Notes: generated by a model from the sequence alone, not told the origin. DNA of 64,000 nucleotides from Klebsiella quasivariicola (GCF_002269255.1 NZ_CP022823.1:1860001-1924000), one strand, 5' to 3'. Positions 1 through 9,905 are shown, counted from the stretch's first letter. Made by a program: numbers and translations.

Positions 1-436
1 TACTGAAATGGACAAAATTAAGAAAAAAGCAGGGAGTAATGTCGAAATTCTTGGCTATCAGCCAAATGATATAATGACTGAATATATGCGAAAGGCGAAA
101 GCATTTATCTTTGCTGCAGAAGAAGATTTCGGAATAACTCCAGTTGAGGCGCAAGCATGTGGGACGCCTGTTATAGCCTTTGGCAAAGGAGGTGCACTTG
201 AAACAATTCGCCCCTATGGTGAGATAAATCCTACAGGCGTTTTTTTCCAAGAACAAGAGCCAATATCAGTGAAAGAGGCTGTTGAGTTTTTCGATAATAT
301 TCACCAGTTTTTAACTCCCCACAATTGTAGAGAAAATGCTCTTCGTTTCTCTGAACAGCGGTTTAAAAACGAAATTAATAGTTATATTTCTGAGAAATGG
401 GAATTGTTTGATAAAGGAAAAAAAATAGAATATTAA
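1..436 (+). CDS. GT4-family glycosyltransferase, C-terminal part (capsule locus)
   Basis: Only the last ~145 residues are present; the frame is open to the left window edge, so the ATG at 8 is probably internal. The stretch EEDFGITPVEAQACGTPVIA is the nucleotide-sugar-binding E-x7-E region of GT-B, family 4 glycosyltransferases, followed by the usual G-G-A-x-E-T loop. It most likely adds one sugar to the lipid-linked capsule repeat unit on the cytoplasmic face. It precedes wbaP by 122 bp and shares its low GC. The exact sugar cannot be read from this fragment; mannosyltransferases of the WbaZ type look similar. Confidence 0.8.
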   Translation, partial: TEMDKIKKKAGSNVEILGYQPNDIMTEYMRKAKAFIFAAEEDFGITPVEAQACGTPVIAFGKGGALETIRPYGEINPTGVFFQEQEPISVKEAVEFFDNIHQFLTPHNCRENALRFSEQRFKNEINSYISEKWELFDKGKKIEY

Positions 437-558
437 CCATTTAACCGCTCTTATTAATAAATGATTGTATGGATAATCACTTATTTATAAATCAATAATT
501 ATTCTGATGCTGATAATATATCCATACTACATTTTATCAGAGTATATAGTGAGGATCT
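437..558. other. AT-rich spacer with a 9-bp inverted repeat before wbaP
   Basis: No gene is visible. GTATGGATA at 467-475 is repeated inverted at 519-527 with 43 bases between. It has no T-tract, so it is not a clear terminator. A purine-rich ribosome site (GAGGATCT) lies just before the wbaP ATG. Confidence 0.4.
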
Positions 559-1989
559 ATGACTCGTTTAGCCCGCAACTTCTGGACAGGTGCATCTTTA
601 GCGCTGTCCGATTTTATCGGATTTACTATTGCAATATTTTTTGCGGTACCATTGTCAAAATTTGCAATTTCTGACGCTGAAACCATTATTTTAAATTCAC
701 ATATTAATGACTGGATTTTCCTTCACATATGTCTTGGTGGATGCTGTGTCGCATGGTATTCAATACGTTTACGACACTATTTTTATCGTAAAACTTTCTG
801 GTTCGAATTGAAAGAAATTCTGCGAACGTTAGTTATTTTTGCCGTTATTGAAATTGCTGTTATGGCATTTGCACATTGGGAGTTCTCCAGAATAGCTTGG
901 GTAGTCACATGGATCTCTGTTGTCATTTTGGTGCCAACATTCAGAATGTTAACAAAAGAAATTCTTGATAGAAGTGGATTATGGAAGCGACAGGCTATCA
1001 TAGTGGGTAATGGTGACAACGCTTTTGAAGCCTGGAAGGCTATTAATAGTGAGAAAAATTTAGGTTTTGATGTTATAAGTTTCATTGCAGTAGAAGAGGG
1101 AACCAGTGACACCAAGTCAATAAGTAATATTCCAGTCATTTGTTGCAGTCCTGCAACCTTGCCAGAATATGTAGATAAAAGAACACAGTTCATAGTTGCA
1201 TTAGAGACTAGTCAAGGAAATATTCGTAATGCTTGGCTTCGCTACTTTATGATTAATGGTTTTAGATATGTATCTGTAATTCCAACATTGCGCGGAATGC
1301 CGCTGGATAGTACTGATATGTCTTTTATTTTTAGTCATGAAGTCATGATATTTCGAGTGCATCAAAATTTAGCAAAATTATCTTCTCGAATTTTAAAGCG
1401 CACGTTTGATATTGTTGGTTCATTGTCTATTATATGTGCACTTTCACCACTTCTTGCATATATAGCATATAAAGTAAAAAGCGATAAAGGTCCAGCAATT
1501 TATGGACATGAACGAATTGGAAAGAATGGTAAACCATTTAAATGCCTAAAATTTCGCTCAATGGTCATAAATTCGAAAGAAGTTTTAGAAGAACTATTGA
1601 AATCAGATTCCCAAGCGAAGGCTGAATGGGATGCAACTTTTAAGCTTAAAGATGATCCGCGTGTTACAAGTATTGGTAAGTTTTTGCGCAAAACAAGCTT
1701 GGATGAACTTCCGCAACTTTTTAATGTACTCCGAGGTGAAATGAGTTTAGTTGGACCAAGGCCTATCATTACTGCAGAACTTGAACGTTATTCCGATGAG
1801 GTGGATTATTACTTACTTGGTAAACCGGGAATGACTGGCCTATGGCAAGTTAGTGGTCGAAGTGATGTTGATTATGAAACACGTGTTTACCTGGATGCAT
1901 GGTATGTTAAGAATTGGTCAATGTGGAATGATATTGCTATATTATTTAAAACTATAGGGGTAGTAGTGAAAAAGGATGGCGCCTATTAA
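559..1989 (+). CDS. wbaP: Undecaprenyl-phosphate galactose-1-phosphate transferase WbaP
   Basis: Starts capsule repeat-unit assembly by moving galactose-1-phosphate from UDP-galactose to undecaprenyl phosphate at the inner membrane. The 476 residues match the family length. The first ~130 residues are hydrophobic membrane segments, then a Rossmann-like soluble region begins near AIIVGNGDNA (about residue 146). The C-terminal third is the catalytic PglC-like domain, with KFRSM near 331, DELPQLFNVLRGE near 382-394, VGPRP and PGMTGLWQVSGRS. The start has a good ribosome site. Its presence predicts a galactose-initiated capsule; the alternative initiator WcaJ would be glucose-specific. Confidence 0.95.
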   Translation: MTRLARNFWTGASLALSDFIGFTIAIFFAVPLSKFAISDAETIILNSHINDWIFLHICLGGCCVAWYSIRLRHYFYRKTFWFELKEILRTLVIFAVIEIAVMAFAHWEFSRIAWVVTWISVVILVPTFRMLTKEILDRSGLWKRQAIIVGNGDNAFEAWKAINSEKNLGFDVISFIAVEEGTSDTKSISNIPVICCSPATLPEYVDKRTQFIVALETSQGNIRNAWLRYFMINGFRYVSVIPTLRGMPLDSTDMSFIFSHEVMIFRVHQNLAKLSSRILKRTFDIVGSLSIICALSPLLAYIAYKVKSDKGPAIYGHERIGKNGKPFKCLKFRSMVINSKEVLEELLKSDSQAKAEWDATFKLKDDPRVTSIGKFLRKTSLDELPQLFNVLRGEMSLVGPRPIITAELERYSDEVDYYLLGKPGMTGLWQVSGRSDVDYETRVYLDAWYVKNWSMWNDIAILFKTIGVVVKKDGAY

Positions 1990-2088
1990 GCGGTTATAAA
2001 TATTAATAGTACCTTTATTATATGCAAACTGTTAGTTGTTTCATTTCACATGCTATGGGGCCAATGGATTTATTCATGAGGGGTAGGA

Positions 2089-3069
2089 ATGTGTAAGGTA
2101 AGTGTCATTATTCCCGTTTATAATATTGAAAAGTTTCTTCCTGAGTGCATCGAATCACTTATAAAACAAAATCTTGAGAGTTCCGAGTTTATTTTCATTA
2201 ACGATGGAAGTACCGATTCTTCGGGTAAGATACTTGAACAGTATATAAAAAAAGATAAACGAATAAGAGTATTAAATAAGCCAAACGGTGGAGTGGTGAC
2301 CGTAAGACCACTGGGTATTAAAGAAGCAAAAGGAGAGTTTATATTTTTCCTTGATGGCGATGATAGTATCCTCCCGGATACACTACATAAGCTTTATGAT
2401 ATAGCGAGTAGCAACCACTGTGACATTGTTTCAGGAAGTCATTTGGCGGAGCGTGATGCTATTGAAGAATGGCATTTTAGGTGGGGTGATAAGTTATACA
2501 CGTCTAATCTAGATTTTCTAACCGATTCGATTAAATATAATAATTTCTATATTTGGGGGAAACTCTTTAATGCTAAAATTTTCACTTCCGAATTTTATTA
2601 CGGAGATTCGAATTATGGTGAAGATGGTGTTTTCTTGCTTCAGTTGATAAATCGTGCAAACAGGATTTATGCAACCAGTGATATTGTATATCGTTACCGT
2701 TTGCGGGAGAATAGCTTAACCTCTGCCCCAACAGTACAGTCATATCTCGGTAGGTACCAATCCTCAAAGTTTATTTATGATTATGTCAGTACTAATTACC
2801 AAGATCAAAGAGCAAATTCCATAGCAGAGTATTACTTTTTATGTCAGGTTTATAAAACAATATTAGATTGTGGCAATGCGTTTGCTGCGCAAAGCCCCCA
2901 ATCCGTAATAAGTTTGGAAATGGTTGAACGGCATAAAAAGGAGCTCAAAGACAGATATGCATTGGCGTATGTAATCCTAAAAATATATACATTTAACACC
3001 AAGCTATCTATTGGACTTGTTCAGCTATCTAAGAAACTAAAAAAAATCATTCGCTTAATTAAAAAATGA
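2089..3069 (+). CDS. GT2-family glycosyltransferase (capsule locus)
   Basis: 326-residue GT-A fold transferase. VSVIIPVYN at residues 4-12 is the family 2 nucleotide-binding strand and FLDGDDS near residue 88 carries the metal-binding DxD motif. No membrane segment is obvious; the C-terminus is lysine-rich and may be membrane-associated. The preceding 99 bp end with GAGGGGTAGGA, a strong ribosome site. Low GC and the position between wbaP and wzx place it in capsule repeat-unit assembly. Donor sugar and linkage are not readable. Confidence 0.88.
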   Translation: MCKVSVIIPVYNIEKFLPECIESLIKQNLESSEFIFINDGSTDSSGKILEQYIKKDKRIRVLNKPNGGVVTVRPLGIKEAKGEFIFFLDGDDSILPDTLHKLYDIASSNHCDIVSGSHLAERDAIEEWHFRWGDKLYTSNLDFLTDSIKYNNFYIWGKLFNAKIFTSEFYYGDSNYGEDGVFLLQLINRANRIYATSDIVYRYRLRENSLTSAPTVQSYLGRYQSSKFIYDYVSTNYQDQRANSIAEYYFLCQVYKTILDCGNAFAAQSPQSVISLEMVERHKKELKDRYALAYVILKIYTFNTKLSIGLVQLSKKLKKIIRLIKK

Positions 3070-3081
3070 GAATCACATTTA

Positions 3082-3972
3082 ATGAAAATTTGTACTTTTT
3101 TCAAAAGATGCTATCGTTACTATTCGTTTCATTTTCAAGAACCTGTGCTTTCTTTACTCAAAACAAAGCAACTAGAAAAGAAAAATAGGGTATCAAATTT
3201 AAACCTTAATGACTCAAAGAATGTTCTCGAAGATGTGGTTGTTAGTTTAACCACGCATGGTGATAGAATTAATAGCGTTCATATCACTATAGAATCTATT
3301 CTTGATGGGAAAGATGTGCCTTCTCGAGTTATTTTATGGTTGGATAACATAGATACGTTTAATAACTTACCATTATCACTACATCGGCTCATAAAACGAG
3401 GAGTAGAGGTGAAAATGGCTAAAAACTATGGTCCTCACACAAAATACTATCCTTTTATTTCTAGTGAGATACTTAAAGATTACCTTGTAACTGCTGATGA
3501 TGATATTATATACCCAAGATATTGGCTTTCAAATCTTTATCGGAAGGCTAGTCTCTCGCGTAAGGAAATAATTTGTCATCGTGCACATGAGATAACTTTT
3601 AATGATGAGAGAAAGTTCTGTTCATATAATAAATGGAAACCATGTTCAGTTACTAATAAAAGCATTAGATATTTTGCAACTGGTGTTTCAGGTGTTATTT
3701 ATCCTCTTCATTTTCAACAGTGTTTAAAATTGGCAGGCGAGGCATTTCTAGATAAATGCCCAAAAGCTGATGATATTTGGTTGCATTATATAGCTTATAA
3801 GAATGGTTATAAAGTAAAGCAATTAACTAATCGAAGCATACATTTTCTTACCATTAATAATACACAACATTTAGGGTTGATGAATGCTAATGTGTGGGAT
3901 AATCAGAATGATATACAGATAAATAATACATATTCAAGTGATGATATGACTGCAATTTATGCTGATAACTAA
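3082..3972 (+). CDS. Putative glycosyltransferase (capsule locus, poorly characterised family)
   Basis: 296 residues, 12 bp after the preceding GT2 gene and probably co-transcribed. It has a beta-alpha opening VVVSLTTHGDR (about residues 52-62) and a TADDDIIYP motif near residue 137 that looks like a GT-A metal-binding DxD. It lacks the usual GT2 start (VSVIIPVYN). The sequence around DKCPKADDIWLH resembles hypothetical capsule transferases. Function is inferred from the acidic motif and the neighbours; donor and acceptor are unknown. It could instead be an inactive or accessory transferase. Confidence 0.65.
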   Translation: MKICTFFKRCYRYYSFHFQEPVLSLLKTKQLEKKNRVSNLNLNDSKNVLEDVVVSLTTHGDRINSVHITIESILDGKDVPSRVILWLDNIDTFNNLPLSLHRLIKRGVEVKMAKNYGPHTKYYPFISSEILKDYLVTADDDIIYPRYWLSNLYRKASLSRKEIICHRAHEITFNDERKFCSYNKWKPCSVTNKSIRYFATGVSGVIYPLHFQQCLKLAGEAFLDKCPKADDIWLHYIAYKNGYKVKQLTNRSIHFLTINNTQHLGLMNANVWDNQNDIQINNTYSSDDMTAIYADN

Positions 3973-4028
3973 TTGTTTTAAAGTTATTGGTGCTGTAAAA
4001 CATCACTTCAAATAATCATGAGAAGAGT

Positions 4029-5561
4029 ATGTCTAAAAACAAACTCATAGTGAAGAATACAATTTTTCTGGCCACCAGAACATTATTTTCCTTACTTATC
4101 GCTTTTTACACGACCAGAGTCATTTTACACCAACTTGGTGTATCGGATTATGGACTTTTTAGCGTCATTTATGGCACTGTTGCTTTTTTTGTTTTTATTG
4201 TATCTGCAATGAACGACTCGGTGCAAAGATTCATATCTATTAATTTAGGAAACAATGATTATATCGCAGTCAGTAACACAATAAAAAATAGTGTCTTGAT
4301 CTATTTTCTTGGCGGAATGATTTTTTGTCTTCTCTTGCTTCTAATTCGAGATTATGTTGTTGAACATCTGCTTACAATCGATGTTAATGCGTTAGCTGTA
4401 GCAAAAAAAATATATGTAATAGCATTATTGTCAATATTTATTTCAATTATTCAGACGCCTTTCAATGCAATTGTATTAGCGCATGAGAAAATGTCTTTCT
4501 ATGCATATATGACAATATTTGATTCTTTGTCAAAACTTATTGTTTCATTTTCTCTTATTGCGATACCTTATAATAAATTGATCGTATATTCTTTATTATT
4601 ACTGCTGTCTGCTCTGACGAGTTTCTCTATATATGTATATTATTGCTTTAAAAGCTTTCCTTTGTCTCTCAAAGGAGGTGTGTTAAGTCGGAAGATTATC
4701 AAAGATATTACAATGTTTTCATTTTGGAATACATTTGGTAATTTTGCATATGTTTGTAGAACGCAAGGTATTAATATTGCAATCAATGTTTTTTTTGCAA
4801 CCACTGTTAATGCTGCTTATGCTTTATCATCAACTATACTTAATGCTATTAACTCTTTATCTCAGTCGCTAGTATCAGCAATCCGACCACAGATATTTAA
4901 GTCTTATGCGGAGAATAATGAACAAAGATATCTTACTTTGGTAACGTACTGTTCAAAATATACATTCTCATTTCTTTTTTTAGTATCAGGCCCGGTGCTT
5001 ATATGTACGAAGGAGTTATTGTCTTTGTGGTTGGTTAGCATTCCACCTTACACAATAGGATTTGTTCGATTAGTTATTGTTGTTGCGTTAATTGATAGTT
5101 TTTCTTCTAGCATAATTGCAGGTGTGCAGGCGGTTGGAAAAATAAAGGTTTATCAATTGACTGTCAGTTTCTTTGTTTTTATTAGTCTGCCATTTTCATA
5201 TTTACTTTTTAAGTTAGGTTTCCCTCCTTTTAGTGCATATATTCCTTTGATAATAACGGCAGTTATAAATTTATTTCTAAGGTCGTATTTTCTTGCCAGG
5301 TATACAAGCTTCGACTTTATTGGTTTTGTTTTTAAGATTGTTTTACCATGTGTTTTTTCAGCAGTTGCAACTTATGCTGTTTCGTACTACATTAATGGAG
5401 TGATCTCCCCTGAAGGAATATTTTCGATATTACTCACGTGTTTTTTTTACTCTTTTATTTATTTGATGTTTGCTTTGGTTTTTGTAGTAAGTAATGTTGA
5501 GAAGAAGATTGTTTTATCTGTATTGACCTCAAAATTCCATACCTTGCGCGAAAGGAAATAA
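4029..5561 (+). CDS. wzx: Capsule repeat-unit flippase Wzx
   Basis: 510-residue, strongly hydrophobic protein with about 12-14 predicted membrane helices spread over its whole length, typical of the polysaccharide-transport (MOP superfamily) flippases. It would move the undecaprenyl-PP-linked repeat unit across the inner membrane for Wzy polymerisation. The N-terminus (KNTIFLATRTLFSLLIAFY, then LGVSDYGLFSVIYG) matches the family pattern. The gene is very AT-rich, as capsule wzx genes usually are. No wzy is present in the window; it would lie upstream. Confidence 0.88.
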   Translation: MSKNKLIVKNTIFLATRTLFSLLIAFYTTRVILHQLGVSDYGLFSVIYGTVAFFVFIVSAMNDSVQRFISINLGNNDYIAVSNTIKNSVLIYFLGGMIFCLLLLLIRDYVVEHLLTIDVNALAVAKKIYVIALLSIFISIIQTPFNAIVLAHEKMSFYAYMTIFDSLSKLIVSFSLIAIPYNKLIVYSLLLLLSALTSFSIYVYYCFKSFPLSLKGGVLSRKIIKDITMFSFWNTFGNFAYVCRTQGINIAINVFFATTVNAAYALSSTILNAINSLSQSLVSAIRPQIFKSYAENNEQRYLTLVTYCSKYTFSFLFLVSGPVLICTKELLSLWLVSIPPYTIGFVRLVIVVALIDSFSSSIIAGVQAVGKIKVYQLTVSFFVFISLPFSYLLFKLGFPPFSAYIPLIITAVINLFLRSYFLARYTSFDFIGFVFKIVLPCVFSAVATYAVSYYINGVISPEGIFSILLTCFFYSFIYLMFALVFVVSNVEKKIVLSVLTSKFHTLRERK

Positions 5562-5620
5562 CTTTGTGCTTTAGGGCCATTTTTAGCACGGCGAATATTT
5601 TTCTTTTTTTTGGAGCTATA

Positions 5621-6640
5621 ATGAAACTGTATTATTATAAAGATGTTGTTGGTAATTTCGGTGATGATTTGAATTCGTGGCTTTGGGATACTCTCCTTCC
5701 AGACTTTTTCGATCAAGATGATTCTGTTAGAATGTCAGGAATCGGAACTATTATAAATACAGCAATGCCTAAGACTAATAAGTGGATTGTTTTTTCTAGT
5801 GGAGTTGGTTACGGGAATCCACCTGCTAATTTTGGTGATGACTCATGGGATATTTTATCTGTTAGAGGACCTTTGAGTGCTAAAGTACTCGGATTGCCTC
5901 AAGATAAATATATAACCGATGGAGCTGCCTTATTGAATACACTTGAGGAGTTTAAGCCATTATCCGAAAGCGAAAGAAGTGGTGTAATATTCATACCACA
6001 TCATCATGCACTTTTAACTGGAAACTGGCAGCATGTGTGCGAACAGGCTGGTGTTGAATTTGTAAATCCACAATGGGATGCTAAGCTTGTTATAAATAAA
6101 ATACGGGGAGCAAAAATGGTTTTAGCAGATGCAATGCATGCTGCTATTATTGCTGACGCGATGCGTGTTCCATGGATTCCTTTAATCACATCTCCTCAGA
6201 TCAATACCTTCAAATGGTTAGATTGGACTCAAACAATAAAAGAGAATTATTCTCCAATTGTCTTAGGTAGTAGTAGTTTGCGCGAGTCACTTCGCAGCAA
6301 AGGTCTGGGCCTTTATGGTGAGAATTATCATATCAAGGACTTAACTCTTGAGTCCGCTCTTACCGATTTTTATAATAAGAGAAAGTATAAAGGTAAAATA
6401 TGGTGGCCGAAATATAATAAGATTGCAAAGAAGATGATATCTACGATTCCAGATCAAATTTTATTATCCTTCGGGGAGGCTACTCGCAACAAGTTAGATG
6501 TAAAATATATTGAGTCTGCCGTTAAAATGCTTGAATCTTGTAAGGCTAAACAACCCTTTTTAAGCAGTGATGATGTTTTTTATGAAAACGTAAGTAAACT
6601 TATGTCTTGTATTGATAAAATTAAAAAGTATAAAGCATGA
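5621..6640 (+). CDS. Polysaccharide pyruvyl transferase family protein
   Basis: 339 residues from the ATG at 5621, chosen because TGGAG lies five bases upstream and the family starts with MKLYYYKD; the longer reading from 5564 adds 19 unlikely residues. The opening GNFGDDLNSWLW and the later DAMHAAIIADAMRVPW fit the CsaB/WcaK pyruvyltransferase family, which adds a 4,6- or 3,4-pyruvate ketal from phosphoenolpyruvate to a sugar. It is the last gene before gnd and implies a pyruvylated capsule. Some members act on teichoic or colanic polymers, but the locus points to capsule. Confidence 0.85.
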   Translation: MKLYYYKDVVGNFGDDLNSWLWDTLLPDFFDQDDSVRMSGIGTIINTAMPKTNKWIVFSSGVGYGNPPANFGDDSWDILSVRGPLSAKVLGLPQDKYITDGAALLNTLEEFKPLSESERSGVIFIPHHHALLTGNWQHVCEQAGVEFVNPQWDAKLVINKIRGAKMVLADAMHAAIIADAMRVPWIPLITSPQINTFKWLDWTQTIKENYSPIVLGSSSLRESLRSKGLGLYGENYHIKDLTLESALTDFYNKRKYKGKIWWPKYNKIAKKMISTIPDQILLSFGEATRNKLDVKYIESAVKMLESCKAKQPFLSSDDVFYENVSKLMSCIDKIKKYKA

Positions 6641-6815
6641 TTTTGTGTATAAGCTCTTTTCATAAATTGTATTTGCAAAATTGCTTGTCGAAAAGTACCT
6701 CTCTTACAAGAGAATGATATAGTTTATGCTATGTGTCTTCCAAGATCTAAGCTAACATAATGTTATTTTTAAACTGCGAACGCGTCGCAGTGATCACACC
6801 AGACAGGAGTATGTA

Positions 6816-8222
6816 ATGTCCAAGCAACAGATCGGGGTTGTCGGTATGGCAGTGATGGGGCGCAACCTTGCGCTCAACATCGAAAGCCGTGGTTATACCG
6901 TCTCTGTTTTCAACCGCTCCCGTGAAAAGACCGAAGAAGTGATTGCCGAGAATCCGGGCAAGAAACTGGTCCCACATTATACCGTTAAAGAGTTTGTTGA
7001 ATCTCTCGAAACTCCACGCCGCATCCTGTTGATGGTGAAAGCAGGCGCTGGCACTGATAGTGCGATCGATTCTCTTAAGCCATATCTGGACAAAGGTGAC
7101 ATCATCATTGACGGGGGTAACACCTTCTTCCAGGACACAATTCGTCGCAACCGCGAACTGTCTGCTGAAGGTTTTAACTTCATTGGTACCGGTGTTTCTG
7201 GTGGGGAAGAGGGCGCACTGAAAGGCCCGTCTATCATGCCTGGTGGGCAGAAAGAAGCTTATGAGCTGGTTGCGCCAATTCTTGAGCAGATCGCTGCGCG
7301 CGCCGAAGACGGTGAACCATGTGTCGCCTATATTGGTGCTGACGGTGCTGGTCACTATGTCAAGATGGTGCATAACGGCATCGAGTATGGCGATATGCAG
7401 CTTATCGCGGAAGCATACTCTTTACTGAAAGGTGGCCTGGCGCTTTCTAATGAAGAACTGGCAACAACCTTTACCGAGTGGAACGAAGGCGAGCTCAGCA
7501 GCTACCTGATTGATATCACCAAAGACATCTTCACTAAAAAAGATGAAGAAGGTAAATACCTTGTTGATGTGATTCTTGATGAAGCGGCCAACAAAGGTAC
7601 CGGTAAATGGACCAGCCAGAGCTCACTCGACCTGGGTGAACCGTTGTCCCTGATCACCGAATCTGTCTTTGCGCGTTACATCTCTTCACTGAAAGAGCAG
7701 CGTGTTGCAGCGTCTAAAGTCCTGTCGGGGCCAAAAGCTCAACCGGCTGGTGACAAGACTGAGTTTGTCGAGAAAGTTCGTCGCGCTCTGTATCTGGGCA
7801 AGATCGTTTCTTATGCTCAAGGCTTCTCCCAACTGCGTGCTGCATCGGATGAATACAACTGGGATCTGAACTACGGTGAGATTGCCAAAATCTTCCGTGC
7901 CGGTTGCATTATTCGTGCGCAGTTCCTGCAGAAGATCACTGATGCCTACGAGCAGAATGCGGGTATCGCCAACCTGCTGCTGGCGCCGTACTTCAAACAG
8001 ATTGCTGATGAATATCAGCAGGCACTGCGTGATGTCGTGGCTTATGCTGTTCAGAACGGCATCCCTGTTCCGACATTCTCTGCTGCCATTGCCTACTACG
8101 ACAGCTATCGTTCTGCAGTCCTGCCGGCTAACCTGATTCAGGCTCAGCGCGACTATTTCGGTGCCCATACCTATAAGCGCACTGATAAAGAAGGCGTATT
8201 CCATACTGAGTGGATGGAATAA
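6816..8222 (+). CDS. gnd: 6-phosphogluconate dehydrogenase, decarboxylating
   Basis: Oxidises 6-phosphogluconate to ribulose-5-phosphate, CO2 and NADPH in the pentose phosphate pathway. All 468 residues are present. The NADP fold GVVGMAVMGRNLALN starts at residue 6, the GTGVSGGEEGA substrate loop follows, and catalytic Lys183 and Asn187 sit in KMVHNGIEYGDM. GACAGGAG precedes the ATG. This housekeeping gene conventionally bounds Klebsiella capsule loci, and GC rises sharply here relative to the capsule genes. Confidence 0.98.
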   Translation: MSKQQIGVVGMAVMGRNLALNIESRGYTVSVFNRSREKTEEVIAENPGKKLVPHYTVKEFVESLETPRRILLMVKAGAGTDSAIDSLKPYLDKGDIIIDGGNTFFQDTIRRNRELSAEGFNFIGTGVSGGEEGALKGPSIMPGGQKEAYELVAPILEQIAARAEDGEPCVAYIGADGAGHYVKMVHNGIEYGDMQLIAEAYSLLKGGLALSNEELATTFTEWNEGELSSYLIDITKDIFTKKDEEGKYLVDVILDEAANKGTGKWTSQSSLDLGEPLSLITESVFARYISSLKEQRVAASKVLSGPKAQPAGDKTEFVEKVRRALYLGKIVSYAQGFSQLRAASDEYNWDLNYGEIAKIFRAGCIIRAQFLQKITDAYEQNAGIANLLLAPYFKQIADEYQQALRDVVAYAVQNGIPVPTFSAAIAYYDSYRSAVLPANLIQAQRDYFGAHTYKRTDKEGVFHTEWME

Positions 8223-8245
8223 TCGTTTCTGATCAACGGTAATCA

Positions 8246-8276
8246 AATCCCGGTTATTAAATAACCGGGATTTTTC
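8246..8276 (+). terminator. Rho-independent terminator after gnd
   Basis: A perfect 12-bp stem (8246-8257 with 8261-8272) closes a three-base TAA loop and runs into TTTTTC. It lies 24 bases after the gnd stop. Confidence 0.9.
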
Positions 8277-8467
8277 TATAAATATCTCTCATTTTGAATA
8301 CATTCTGTTAAGAATGTTTGCCTCATATTAAAGCTCTGCTACTTGCTCTCTACCATCCCTGGTCTGTTTCTTGACATGCATCAGGACAGAGAGTAAAACC
8401 GCCAGAAGTATTGATTACAGGGTGGCTACTATGCCGCCGTCCAGTTAACTGATTAAAGTGTGATCGA

Positions 8468-9634
8468 ATGAAAATTACTATTTCCGGTACCGGTTATGTT
8501 GGTTTATCGAACGGCATCCTGATTGCGCAGAACCACGAAGTGGTTGCGCTGGATATCCTACAATCTAAAGTCGATATGCTTAACCAGAAGATGTCGCCGA
8601 TTGTCGATAAAGAGATTCAGGAATATCTGGCAGAAAAACCGTTAAATTTCCGGGCCACCACGGACAAGCACGACGCATATCGTAATGCCGACTACGTGAT
8701 CATTGCCACGCCGACCGATTATGATCCCAAAACTAACTACTTCAACACCTCTACGGTGGAAGCGGTTATTCGCGATGTTACAGAGATCAACCCGAACGCG
8801 GTGATGATCATTAAATCGACCATCCCGGTGGGGTTCACCCGCGACATCAAAGAACGTTTAGGGATTGATAATGTTATTTTCTCTCCTGAGTTCCTGCGTG
8901 AAGGACGTGCGCTGTACGACAACCTGCACCCGTCGCGTATTGTCATCGGTGAGCGCTCTGCGCGTGCCGAACGTTTTGCTGATCTGCTGAAAGAAGGCGC
9001 GATCAAGCAGGATATCCCAACCCTGTTTACCGACTCCACCGAAGCGGAAGCGATCAAACTGTTCGCTAACACCTATCTGGCGCTGCGCGTTGCCTATTTC
9101 AACGAGCTCGACAGCTATGCTGAAAGCCAGGGGCTGAACAGCAAGCAGATTATCGAAGGGGTATGCCTGGATCCGCGTATCGGCAACCACTATAACAACC
9201 CGTCCTTTGGCTACGGCGGCTACTGTCTGCCGAAAGATACCAAGCAGCTGCTGGCGAACTACGAATCGGTCCCGAACAATATCATCGCGGCTATCGTCGA
9301 TGCTAACCGTACCCGTAAAGACTTTATCGCGGATTCTATTCTCGCTCGTAAGCCGAAAGTGGTGGGTGTGTATCGCCTGATCATGAAGAGTGGTTCGGAC
9401 AACTTCCGCGCCTCTTCTATTCAGGGCATCATGAAGCGCATCAAGGCGAAAGGTATTCCGGTCATTATCTATGAACCGGTAATGCAGGAAGATGAGTTCT
9501 TTAACTCTCGCGTTGTGCGCGACCTGGCTGCCTTCAAACAAGAGGCGGATGTGATCATCTCTAACCGTATGGCGGAAGAGCTGGCGGATGTCGCGGATAA
9601 GGTTTACACCCGCGATCTGTTTGGCAACGATTAA
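8468..9634 (+). CDS. ugd: UDP-glucose 6-dehydrogenase
   Basis: Makes UDP-glucuronate from UDP-glucose with two NAD reductions, supplying capsule glucuronic acid and precursors for lipid A aminoarabinose. 388 residues, full length. The Rossmann motif ISGTGYVGLSNG is at residues 4-15 and the catalytic cysteine is Cys253 in GYGGYCLPKDTKQL. A 245-bp spacer and the gnd terminator separate it from gnd, so it probably has its own promoter. With uge (10579-11583) it can also feed a UDP-galacturonate route. Confidence 0.97.
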   Translation: MKITISGTGYVGLSNGILIAQNHEVVALDILQSKVDMLNQKMSPIVDKEIQEYLAEKPLNFRATTDKHDAYRNADYVIIATPTDYDPKTNYFNTSTVEAVIRDVTEINPNAVMIIKSTIPVGFTRDIKERLGIDNVIFSPEFLREGRALYDNLHPSRIVIGERSARAERFADLLKEGAIKQDIPTLFTDSTEAEAIKLFANTYLALRVAYFNELDSYAESQGLNSKQIIEGVCLDPRIGNHYNNPSFGYGGYCLPKDTKQLLANYESVPNNIIAAIVDANRTRKDFIADSILARKPKVVGVYRLIMKSGSDNFRASSIQGIMKRIKAKGIPVIIYEPVMQEDEFFNSRVVRDLAAFKQEADVIISNRMAEELADVADKVYTRDLFGND

Positions 9635-9648
9635 TTCTGCCGGTCTGA

Positions 9649-9683
9649 CACTGGCGGCTCCCTGCCGCCAGTATGCTTCTTTA
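9649..9683 (+). terminator. Probable terminator after ugd
   Basis: A 9-bp stem (ACTGGCGGC at 9650-9658 with GCCGCCAGT at 9664-9672) lies 15 bases after the ugd stop and is followed by a partly T-rich tail (TATGCTTCTTTAT). Confidence 0.6.
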
Positions 9684-9734
9684 TCTCCCCGCTCTATCCC
9701 TCACTACGCGTATTTCTCGCACATTCAGATTAAC

Positions 9735-9905
9735 CTCAGTAAATTGTGATGGACATTACGATCTTGTACGAAACCCGTTGCGGGCGCAGTACAGGTCCGA
9801 TAAGTTAAACTTACCTTGTGAAGAGCTACCGTCACTGTGATGTAGATGCCGGAGATAAGCGCCGGGAGGTAAAACAAAGCCTGCAACGCAGGCTTTTGTT
9901 ATTTC
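9735..9905 (+). ncRNA. Candidate small RNA or leader ending in a terminator
   Basis: No convincing ORF. The stretch ends at about 9877-9900 in AGCCTGC-AAC-GCAGGCT followed by TTTTG, a compact intrinsic-terminator shape on the plus strand. There is no plus-strand gene between the ugd terminator and this hairpin, so something non-coding is presumably ended here. The 5' end is a guess; no strong promoter was identified. It may instead be a remnant of deleted DNA. Confidence 0.3.
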
